Below, in pieces: positions 35,065 to 42,112 of a stretch of DNA of 47,352 bases. The position numbers were made by a program, and so were the translations under genes. The number at the start of each line of letters is the position of its first letter. The stretch's first letter is position 1. The DNA is from DASTSN01 sp035760665 (GTDB taxonomy: Bacteria > Bacteroidota > Bacteroidia > Chitinophagales > Chitinophagaceae): positions 1-47,352 of the forward strand of contig DASTSN010000094.1 in assembly GCA_035760665.1 (NCBI GenBank). The letters run 5' to 3'. Below the pieces are notes generated by a model. The model was not told the DNA's origin and did no database searches. It saw only the letters and a list, made by a program, of their open reading frames with translations.

Positions 35065-35096
35065 AAAAGCTGTCACAATAGGTTGTGATGGCTTTT
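35065..35096 (+). terminator. Terminator of the rpmB-rpmG-DUF4295 operon
   Basis: AAAAGCTGTCACAA (35065-35078) pairs with TTGTGATGGCTTTT (35083-35096) over 14 positions, two of them G-T wobbles, around a 4-base loop, followed by GTTGTTT. It separates the ribosomal genes from ftsY. Confidence 0.85.
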
Positions 35097-35189
35097 GTTG
35101 TTTAATTCCCCATCCTGAATGGGGATACCAAATTTATACGACTCTCGTTCAGGGCAGAGTCATCCACTTATCCAAACCGGATTTTGCGT

Positions 35190-36161
35190 ATGGGATTTTT
35201 CAATAAATTATTCGGCAAAAAAGAAAAAGAAAGCCTTGACCAGGGATTGCAAAAAACCAAGGAGAGCTTTCTTACCAAACTGACCAAAGCAGTAGCCGGA
35301 AAAAGCACCGTTGATGACGAAGTGCTGGACAACCTGGAAGAAGCACTGGTGAGTGCAGACGTAGGTATTGATACAACTGTTAAAATCATTGAACGGGTGG
35401 AAGCAAGGGTTGCCCGTGATAAATACCTGAATACTGCAGAACTTAACAAACTGTTACAGGAAGAAATTGAAGGCATAATGGTAGATGCTGCCGGTGTCAA
35501 TGCCTATCATTTTGATGCTGAACTGCCTGCAAAACCCTATATTATTTTGGTGGTAGGGGTGAATGGTGTGGGAAAAACAACCACCATTGGGAAACTGGCC
35601 TATAATTTTAAAAAAGCCGGTAAAAACGTTTTGCTGGGTGCGGCTGATACTTTCAGGGCGGCAGCAGTAGACCAGCTAACCATCTGGAGCGAAAGGGTTG
35701 GTGTTCCCATCGTAAAACAAGCAATGGGCAGCGATCCGGCTGCTGTGGCATTTGATACGGTGCAAAGCGCTGTGGCCAAACAGGCCGATGTTGTACTGAT
35801 TGATACCGCCGGCCGCCTCCACAACAAGGCGCACCTGATGGATGAACTGACGAAAATTAAACGCGTTATTCAAAAAGTCATTCCCCAGGCACCGCATGAG
35901 GTATTATTAGTACTCGACGGATCCACCGGTCAGAATGCCCTGGAGCAGGCAAAGCATTTTACAACCGCTACCGATGTTTCGGCCCTGGCAATTACCAAGC
36001 TGGACGGAACGGCCAAAGGCGGTGTGGTGCTGGCAATTGCCAACCAGTTTAAAATTCCGGTCAAATTTATCGGTGTGGGCGAAAAAATGGAAGATCTCCT
36101 GGTATTTGATAAACATGAGTTCGTGGATAGCTTATTTAATCTTGAAAAGCACGAGGGCTGA
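35190..36161 (+). CDS. ftsY: Signal recognition particle receptor FtsY
   Basis: This 323-residue SRP GTPase receives ribosome-SRP complexes at the membrane. It has the N domain (residues 1-105) and the G domain with GVNGVGKTTTIGKLA (P-loop), DTFRAAAVDQL, VLIDTAGRLHNK, TKLDGTAKGG and the closing loop FIGVGEKMEDLLVFD. It lacks the long acidic A domain of E. coli FtsY, having only a short basic N-terminus (MGFFNKLFGKKEKE). I chose the ATG at 35190; an upstream TTG at 35184 is possible but less likely. Its stop overlaps the rimO start by one base (TGATG). Confidence 0.96.
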   Translation: MGFFNKLFGKKEKESLDQGLQKTKESFLTKLTKAVAGKSTVDDEVLDNLEEALVSADVGIDTTVKIIERVEARVARDKYLNTAELNKLLQEEIEGIMVDAAGVNAYHFDAELPAKPYIILVVGVNGVGKTTTIGKLAYNFKKAGKNVLLGAADTFRAAAVDQLTIWSERVGVPIVKQAMGSDPAAVAFDTVQSAVAKQADVVLIDTAGRLHNKAHLMDELTKIKRVIQKVIPQAPHEVLLVLDGSTGQNALEQAKHFTTATDVSALAITKLDGTAKGGVVLAIANQFKIPVKFIGVGEKMEDLLVFDKHEFVDSLFNLEKHEG

Positions 36162-37468
36162 TGAAAACCAAATCAATAAAAAAAGACAAAGTCAATATCA
36201 TTACACTGGGCTGTAGTAAAAATATGGTAGATAGTGAAGTGCTGAGCGGCCAACTACTGGCAAATGATATAGCGGTGGTGCATGAAAATGCCCGGAAGGA
36301 TCATAATATCGTCATCGTTAACACCTGTGGATTTATTGAAAAGGCAAAAGAAGAATCTGTCAATACCATACTCGACCAGGTGGCATTAAAACAAAAAGGC
36401 CAGCTTGATAAAGTATATGTTACAGGTTGCCTCAGCCAGCGCTACAGGGATGAACTGGAAAAAGAAATTCCCGAAGTAGATGCCTGGTTTGGAACAATGG
36501 AACTGCCGTTGATCTTAAAACAGTTTGAAGCAGATTATAAAAGCGAACTGGTTGGTGAGCGCCTGCTAGCCACACCACAGCATTATGCCTACCTGAAAAT
36601 AGCAGAAGGCTGCAACCGCACCTGTGCGTTTTGTGCTATTCCGCTGATGCGGGGCCAACATACCAGCAAAAGCATAGAGGCAATTGTTAAAGAAGCAGAG
36701 GGGCTGGTAAAAAGAGGAGTAAAAGAAGTCATGCTCATTGCCCAGGAACTCACTTATTATGGGCTGGACCTCTATAAAAAACGCATGCTGGCTGACCTGC
36801 TGAAACAGTTAAGTGATGTACAAGGACTGGAATGGATACGGCTACATTATGCCTACCCGCATAAATTTCCGCTGGAGGTACTGGATGTAATGCGTGAGAG
36901 GGATAATATTTGTAACTACCTCGATATGCCGCTGCAGCACGCAGCAAACAATATGCTGAAAGCAATGAAGCGGCAGATTACAAGAGAAGAAATGGAGGAA
37001 TTGCTAGCCGCCGTGCGGGAAAAGGTACCCGGCATTTGCCTGCGCACCACGCTCATCGCCGGCTTTCCCGGTGAGACAACGGATGATGTGGATGAGCTGA
37101 AATTGTTTTTACAACAACAACGGTTTGACCGGGTCGGCATTTTTACATATTCGCACGAAGAAGGCACCAGTGCTTACCAGTTAGCTGATGATGTTCCTGC
37201 TGCTGAAAAAGAAAAGCGGGCACAGGAAATTATGGAAGTACAGCAGGATATTTCGTATGAAAAAAACCTGGAAAAAGTAGGCAGGACGTTTAAAGTGCTT
37301 ATTGATAAAAAAGAAGCCGGTCGTTATCTTGGCCGAACCGAATTTGACAGCGTGGAAGTGGATAATGAAGTGGTTATTCATGCTGAGCAGCCCTTAAACG
37401 TTGGCGACTTTGTAAACGTCCGTATTACCAAAGCGTATGATTACGATCTAGAAGGGGAGGTTGTGTAA
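36161..37468 (+). CDS. rimO: Ribosomal protein S12 methylthiotransferase RimO
   Basis: This 435-residue radical-SAM enzyme methylthiolates Asp of ribosomal protein S12. The N-terminal MTTase domain has three cluster Cys (GCSKNMVDSE, VNTCGF, VTGCLSQR), the radical-SAM domain has CNRTCAFCAIP, and a C-terminal TRAM domain covers about residues 370-435. The spacing and GQHTSKSIEAIVKEAE signature favour RimO over MiaB. It starts by overlapping the ftsY stop and is presumably cotranscribed with it. Confidence 0.95.
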   Translation: MKTKSIKKDKVNIITLGCSKNMVDSEVLSGQLLANDIAVVHENARKDHNIVIVNTCGFIEKAKEESVNTILDQVALKQKGQLDKVYVTGCLSQRYRDELEKEIPEVDAWFGTMELPLILKQFEADYKSELVGERLLATPQHYAYLKIAEGCNRTCAFCAIPLMRGQHTSKSIEAIVKEAEGLVKRGVKEVMLIAQELTYYGLDLYKKRMLADLLKQLSDVQGLEWIRLHYAYPHKFPLEVLDVMRERDNICNYLDMPLQHAANNMLKAMKRQITREEMEELLAAVREKVPGICLRTTLIAGFPGETTDDVDELKLFLQQQRFDRVGIFTYSHEEGTSAYQLADDVPAAEKEKRAQEIMEVQQDISYEKNLEKVGRTFKVLIDKKEAGRYLGRTEFDSVEVDNEVVIHAEQPLNVGDFVNVRITKAYDYDLEGEVV

Positions 37469-37603
37469 GCCTTTTTCTGCTTGAATGCCCTTGCGCCCCG
37501 TTTGATTTTCTCAGCTTCTTGACTGTTTTTAACGTTCTTTTCTTACGGTCGCCTGTATCCTTTTATTAAAACCTGCGTCTAAATAAACAGAACAAACCGC
37601 AGG

Positions 37604-37933
37604 ATGATGAAAAAGGTAACGGTACAACAAGAAATCCTCCTTATCACAGGTACCAGTTTTTCTGCGCGGCAATGCTGTGAAAAGGATGAAACCCAAAAGA
37701 AAGATAATCTTACTGAGCAGGAAAAGCTTGAGGAAGCCTGCTGGAACGGGCTGCTTCCGGAACTTTTGCCGGAATTATTTCCAATGACGGACGCCCACAC
37801 AAAACTGTATCTCTGGCAGGTAGTGGAGGGTTTTTATTTGCTGCAACTGGATTTGGGAGAACTACCTGCACAAAAAGATCCACAGTTCTCCATTGATCCC
37901 TATTACTGTCTTTCTGCAAAATGTTACAACTAG
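37604..37933 (+). CDS. Small hypothetical protein, 109 residues
   Basis: This acidic protein is Glu/Leu-rich, with the central EQEKLEEACWNGLLPELLPELF and LYLWQVVEGFYLLQLDLGE. Its N-terminus (MKKVTVQQEILLI) is compact and it has no signal peptide, membrane segment or recognised domain. The arrangement resembles short unknown proteins that occur next to regulators in Chitinophagaceae. It starts ATGATG (37604 or 37607). It converges on the FNR-like regulator, with 59 bases between them. I cannot assign a function. Confidence 0.6.
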   Translation: MMKKVTVQQEILLITGTSFSARQCCEKDETQKKDNLTEQEKLEEACWNGLLPELLPELFPMTDAHTKLYLWQVVEGFYLLQLDLGELPAQKDPQFSIDPYYCLSAKCYN

Positions 37934-37992
37934 CGGTTTTTGCTGTCGTTATCACAGGCCTCCAATTTTTTTATCACGCCAATAAATTCACG

Positions 37993-38679
37993 CTAATCTT
38001 TGGTAATAATAAATTGCCGTAACCTGCCCGGATTATTAATCCTGATTCGCTTTCCGGTTGTTGTGATGATTTTTGATTTAATCAGTTCTGTAAAAAATTT
38101 AAAAACGGTTTCATACGTTGTGCCGGCATACGAGGCTATGTCCTGCCGTTTGATGGTAATATTGATATAGTGGTCCGAATCTGCTCCAAACTGCCTGGAC
38201 AGTTCCAGCAAGGCGTCAGCAATACGTCCTTTTACTTCCATGTGTGCCAGGTCCCGCATGCGTTTTTCGGCCTTTTGTAATTCAGCGGCGTAGAAATGCA
38301 TAAGTTTATATGTAAACGACGGATTGGTTTTGAGTGTGGATTCCAGAAATTCGTTGGAAATAAAACAGACTTTTGTGTCCTCCATTGTTTTGGCAGAAAT
38401 CGGGTAGGTATCAACTCCTCCCAGGCCGCGGTGGCCCAAGATGTCACCCTTACGGGAAAAGCGAAGAATCAGTTCCTTTTGCCCTGTCCAGGCTGTGTAC
38501 ACTTTTACAGCGCCTGTATAAATAAAATAAATCCCTTTTACCTTTTCGCCTGCTTTGATGATATGCGTTCCTTTTTTAAATAGGATGGTTTTTTTGTGCA
38601 AACCGATCACGGCTCTCCATTCCGGAATGCAGTTCTGGCATAGAAAACAGTCGCTGAGATTGCAGTGTAAATCTTGCAT
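37993..38679 (-). CDS. Crp/Fnr family transcription regulator with FNR-like cysteines
   Basis: This 228-residue regulator has an N-terminal Cys cluster (HCNLSDCFLCQNCIPEW; Cys6, 11, 14, 17), a cNMP-binding-like beta-roll (about residues 30-115), a dimerisation helix, and a C-terminal winged helix-turn-helix (RQDIASYAGTTYETVFKFF). In E. coli FNR the ligands are three N-terminal Cys plus Cys122 in the motif MVCEIP; the N-terminal CIP here and VCFIS (Cys105) align with FNR's last N-terminal Cys and Cys122. The HTH differs at the specificity residues (ET-V-F-K against ET-I-S-R of FNR), so it should bind a different site. I chose the ATG at 38679. It is divergent from the ClC channel gene. Confidence 0.88.
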   Translation of the reverse strand: MQDLHCNLSDCFLCQNCIPEWRAVIGLHKKTILFKKGTHIIKAGEKVKGIYFIYTGAVKVYTAWTGQKELILRFSRKGDILGHRGLGGVDTYPISAKTMEDTKVCFISNEFLESTLKTNPSFTYKLMHFYAAELQKAEKRMRDLAHMEVKGRIADALLELSRQFGADSDHYINITIKRQDIASYAGTTYETVFKFFTELIKSKIITTTGKRIRINNPGRLRQFIITKD

Positions 38680-38793
38680 ACGCAATAATAAAGCATTAAT
38701 TTTTATCTGCTTACAATGGCTTACAAATGTTTTTTAATTAATATAAAATTCAGTTTATGAATAAATAAATTATAAAAAACATGATTTAGGCAA

Positions 38794-38801
38794 TATATTT
38801 G
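38794..38801 (+). promoter_or_regulatory. -7 element for the ClC channel gene
   Basis: TATATTTG matches TAnnTTTG exactly and lies 23 bases upstream of the ClC ATG. The 145-base region shared with the FNR-like gene is AT-rich; I see no TTGAT-N4-ATCAA FNR site in it. Confidence 0.6.
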
Positions 38802-38824
38802 CACATTGAAAAATCTACACGAAA

Positions 38825-40528
38825 ATGGGGATTAACGGTTTCAGTATCCCGGTCTCAACATCTTTCGACGGATTCACCAGGAAGGGGAAAATCAAACGAA
38901 AAGAACCGGTCAACAAACGTGTTTTTTATTTAAGCGTACAGGTTATCATTAATGCTATTGTCATTGGTTTTGTTGCCAAAGGGCTGGTTTACCTGATTGA
39001 CCTGATCACCAATTTGTCTTTTTACGGCAGGTTTTCATTCAGTGCTTCTTCACCGGCCGGTCATCAACTTGGCTGGTTGGTCGTGCTGGTACCTGTTGCA
39101 GGCAGTGTGCTGGTAGGCTTTATGGCACGCTATGGCTCCAAGGCAATCCAGGGACATGGTATACCAGAGGCAATGGAAAAAATTATCCTGGATGAAAGTC
39201 GTATTCCGCCGGCGATAACATTTTTAAAACCTTTGTCAGCGGCAATTTCTATTGGAACGGGCGGCCCTTTTGGCGCCGAAGGACCCATTATTGCAACGGG
39301 AGGAGCTTTTGGCTCGCTAACCGGGCAGTGGATGCATATTTCTGCCAGTGAGCGTAAGATTGTTCTTGCAGCCGGTGCCTGCGCCGGTATGGCTGCTATT
39401 TTTGGCAGTCCGCTGGCCGCCGTATTATTAGCGGTTGAGTTATTATTGTTTGAGTTTTCACCACGTTCCATCATCCCAGTGGCACTGGGTTGTATCACGG
39501 GAGCGGGTATGCACTTGTTGCTGTTTGGCAGCCAGCCTGTATTTGCCATGCCGGAGATCCCGGTGCCATCCAACAGTGCTTTGGTAATATACATCCTGCT
39601 GGGCGTTATCATAGGTGTACTGGCGTCACTGGTATCAAAATCCATTTATGCCATTGAAGACCTCTTTGAAAAATTACCGGTGCACTGGATGTGGTGGCCG
39701 GCACTAGGTGCCGTGGTAGTAGGCGTGGTGGGATATTTTGCCCCGCACACGATGGGCGTGGGGTATGATAATATTCAATACTTGCTCAGCGGTTCCTGGT
39801 CTCTCACTATGCTACTGACGCTTTGCTTTTTAAAATATATCTCCTGGGCCATATCCCTGGGTAGTGGCACATCCGGCGGTACGTTAGCACCGCTTTTCAC
39901 CATCGGTGGGGCTACGGGCGCCCTGCTGGGCGTATGTTTGCTACAGTACTTTCCGGGCGCGGGCATAAATGTTGCCACAGCTGCTTTAATCGGTATGGCG
40001 GCAATGTTTGCCGGCGCTTCACGTGCATTACTTACGTCCATTGTATTTGCCCTGGAAACCACGGGTCAGCTGCATGGGTTACTCCCGCTGCTGGGCGCCT
40101 GTGTCGCGGCGTATTTTGTGTCCTTCTTTTTGATGAAGGGCAGTATTATGACGGAAAAAATTAAACGGCGCGGCGTGAAAACGCCCGATGCGTACGAACC
40201 GGATATTTTAAAGACTGTTAACGTAAGCCAGCTGTTGCAGGAAGGTTCCCTGCCGGATCAGGCAGTCCCCTTTGTGTATACCAACGATGATGCTGGCCTG
40301 GCGGCTGAGCTGATGGGTAAATACAAGACCGATCGGCTGGCAGTGGTGGATTATGCGAATAAAAAAAAGGTTGTTGGTATAATTACGTCTGCAGCCATTC
40401 TTGCTTTTTACAGCCAGCAAAAACTGAAAGAGCATACCTATGACTCACCGGGGGCCACCCGCCGGCTGATGGTGCAGGGCCGGAAATTATTTCAAAAGGT
40501 GAAGAAAGATGATCATACTATTTCTTAA
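38825..40528 (+). CDS. ClC-family chloride channel/transporter with partial CBS domain
   Basis: This 567-residue ClC protein has about 17 membrane helices (residues 30-455) followed by a cytoplasmic region (about 460-545) resembling a CBS domain half (RLAVVDYANKKKVVGIITS). Anion-pathway motifs are GHGIPEA (GSGIP in E. coli ClC-ec1, so the Ser is His), GPFGAEGP with the gating Glu152 kept, and GGTLAP. The segment aligned with ClC-ec1 Tyr445 reads SIMTEK, so that Tyr appears to be Met. GHGIP is common in bacterial ClC proteins. It likely exchanges anions and protons across the inner membrane. A small membrane protein gene follows after 17 bases. The FNR-like gene is divergent. Confidence 0.9.
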   Translation: MGINGFSIPVSTSFDGFTRKGKIKRKEPVNKRVFYLSVQVIINAIVIGFVAKGLVYLIDLITNLSFYGRFSFSASSPAGHQLGWLVVLVPVAGSVLVGFMARYGSKAIQGHGIPEAMEKIILDESRIPPAITFLKPLSAAISIGTGGPFGAEGPIIATGGAFGSLTGQWMHISASERKIVLAAGACAGMAAIFGSPLAAVLLAVELLLFEFSPRSIIPVALGCITGAGMHLLLFGSQPVFAMPEIPVPSNSALVIYILLGVIIGVLASLVSKSIYAIEDLFEKLPVHWMWWPALGAVVVGVVGYFAPHTMGVGYDNIQYLLSGSWSLTMLLTLCFLKYISWAISLGSGTSGGTLAPLFTIGGATGALLGVCLLQYFPGAGINVATAALIGMAAMFAGASRALLTSIVFALETTGQLHGLLPLLGACVAAYFVSFFLMKGSIMTEKIKRRGVKTPDAYEPDILKTVNVSQLLQEGSLPDQAVPFVYTNDDAGLAAELMGKYKTDRLAVVDYANKKKVVGIITSAAILAFYSQQKLKEHTYDSPGATRRLMVQGRKLFQKVKKDDHTIS

Positions 40529-40545
40529 TTAAAATTTGACTAAAA

Positions 40546-40980
40546 ATGGAAAATGAAATTAAACTCTCCGCTTTTACGAAGGCCATGCTGACTGGACTTT
40601 TTGTAGGTATTGTTGCCACCCTGGTTTGCCTGACTTTTAATGTCATTTACCGGGAAAAGACCGGGTTGCAGTTAACAGAAATCATCAATGTTTCATCACT
40701 GATCTTTTTTGTGAACCTGCTGTTCCTGGTAATTGGTATGATCTTTTATCTTTTTTTGAAAGCCTTTCGCGGCGGTCACATTGCCTATATTCTTGTATCG
40801 CTGCTGCTCAGTGGCTACTTTGCCTGGAAGGCTGAACTTGTGCATCGCTCTGCGGATGTATTACAAAATAACCAGTTTCACGGGTTGCTCGAAGGCATGG
40901 TGATCATTATGGGAATCGGCGCCACCATTTTTGTACCTTATTTGTATTTCAATAAGAAGTTTGAGGAAAGCGTGCTGTAA
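40546..40980 (+). CDS. Hypothetical four-helix membrane protein, ClC operon partner
   Basis: This 144-residue protein has four hydrophobic segments (about residues 13-33, 50-70, 77-95 and 115-135) and no signal peptide cleavage. Short polar loops separate them. It starts 17 bases after the ClC stop and so is probably cotranscribed and may act with the channel, which is inference. I do not recognise the family. Confidence 0.7.
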   Translation: MENEIKLSAFTKAMLTGLFVGIVATLVCLTFNVIYREKTGLQLTEIINVSSLIFFVNLLFLVIGMIFYLFLKAFRGGHIAYILVSLLLSGYFAWKAELVHRSADVLQNNQFHGLLEGMVIIMGIGATIFVPYLYFNKKFEESVL

Positions 40981-41112
40981 TCATGAATGGGCTGCGTGTT
41001 TGAAAACAGTCATTCTTTCATTGCTGCTTGGTGAATGCTGCCCGGGGTGAAATGTTTTGTGAAATTGCAGGCACTTGATCTTGCTACAGGCATAATATCG
41101 GTAAAACAGAAG

Positions 41113-41120
41113 TATTTTTG
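41113..41120 (+). promoter_or_regulatory. -7 element for the phosphosulfolactate synthase gene
   Basis: TATTTTTG matches TAnnTTTG exactly, 19 bases upstream of the ATG at 41140. It lies inside the upstream extension of the frame, which supports the start at 41140. Confidence 0.6.
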
Positions 41121-41139
41121 CCGCACAAAGAACTATTGC

Positions 41140-41916
41140 ATGAATTTTCATCTTTCGCAAATTCCGGCCCGTACTAAATTTCCCCGTACCGAAGGGCTCA
41201 CCATCGTATCGGACAATGGCTTAAACCTTGGCGAAACGGAAAATTTTCTTTCCGTGGCCCATCCTTATGTGGATATGGTAAAGCTGGCGTATGGCAGCAC
41301 GTATCTTTTTACGGCGCTGAAAGAAAAGCTGGCGATTTATAGCAAATACAATATTCCCGTCTACCTCGGCGGATTGTTGTTTGAAGTGTTTTTAGTGCGC
41401 AACCAGTTTGACGATTACTTGCGTTTTGTCAAGGAATACGGCATTACCTATTTTGAAATATCCGACGGCTCGATTAATATTTCCCATGATGAAAAGTGCC
41501 GGTACATCGAACAACTTGCCAAACTGGGTACGGTACTCAGCGGAGTGGGGTCGAAGGATAAAGACCGTGTGCGGGTGACACCGCCCTATAAATGGATAGA
41601 GATGATGAAAGCCGAACGGGCCGCCGGTGCCCGCTACGTGATTGCCGAAGCACGGGAAAATGGCACTGTAGGACTGTACCGCGATTCCGGCGAGGTGCGG
41701 GAAGGCCTGGTACAGGAAATACTCACCAGCATTCCGGCGGCTGATATTGTGTGGGAAGCGCCAAAGAAAGACCAGCAACTATTTTTTATCAAATTGCTTG
41801 GCTGCAATGCCAATCTCGGCAATATTACCCCGGCTGAAGTAATTCCTCTTGAAACCATGCGCATCGGCTTGCGCGGCGACACCTTTCATGTTTTTTTAGA
41901 ACAGGAACAGGCATAG
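41140..41916 (+). CDS. Phosphosulfolactate synthase (ComA family)
   Basis: This 258-residue TIM-barrel enzyme adds sulfite to phosphoenolpyruvate to give phosphosulfolactate. ComA features are TIVSDNGLNLGETENFL, DMVKLAYGSTYL, YFEISDGSINISHDEK, VIAEARENGTVGLY and GCNANLGNI. The start is the ATG at 41140; the frame opens at 41035 but the family begins at MNFHLSQ and a promoter -7 element covers that extension. In Bacteroidota, sulfonates are precursors of sulfonolipids (capnine from cysteate), so a lipid role is plausible; coenzyme M synthesis is not expected. No ComB or ComC gene adjoins. Confidence 0.9.
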   Translation: MNFHLSQIPARTKFPRTEGLTIVSDNGLNLGETENFLSVAHPYVDMVKLAYGSTYLFTALKEKLAIYSKYNIPVYLGGLLFEVFLVRNQFDDYLRFVKEYGITYFEISDGSINISHDEKCRYIEQLAKLGTVLSGVGSKDKDRVRVTPPYKWIEMMKAERAAGARYVIAEARENGTVGLYRDSGEVREGLVQEILTSIPAADIVWEAPKKDQQLFFIKLLGCNANLGNITPAEVIPLETMRIGLRGDTFHVFLEQEQA

Positions 41917-42049
41917 CCTGGTATTACAATACTCTTTTGAGTAAGTGGTTTTTCAGGCCAGTATTCATGATTCAACAGGTTTCAAGGAAAACCTGTTTTT
42001 TGTTGCCTCAGGGCTTGGGTACCATTGGCGTTGATCCTTCATCAAAAAA

Positions 42050-42069
42050 CCCCGGCGCCAAGGCCGGGG
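42050..42069 (-). terminator. Terminator of the T9SS gene
   Basis: On the minus strand CCCCGGC (42069-42063) pairs with GCCGGGG (42056-42050) around a 6-base loop, followed by six T's. It lies 44 bases past the stop of the T9SS protein gene. Confidence 0.85.
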
Positions 42070-42112
42070 TGAGGTAAAAGTAAACGGTTATTCTGAGATT
42101 CGTGAGCCGGGT

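Noticed and set aside
38680..38824. FNR-type operator between the FNR-like gene and the ClC gene
   Set aside because: I looked for TTGAT-N4-ATCAA and found none, so the FNR-like regulator's site is unknown.
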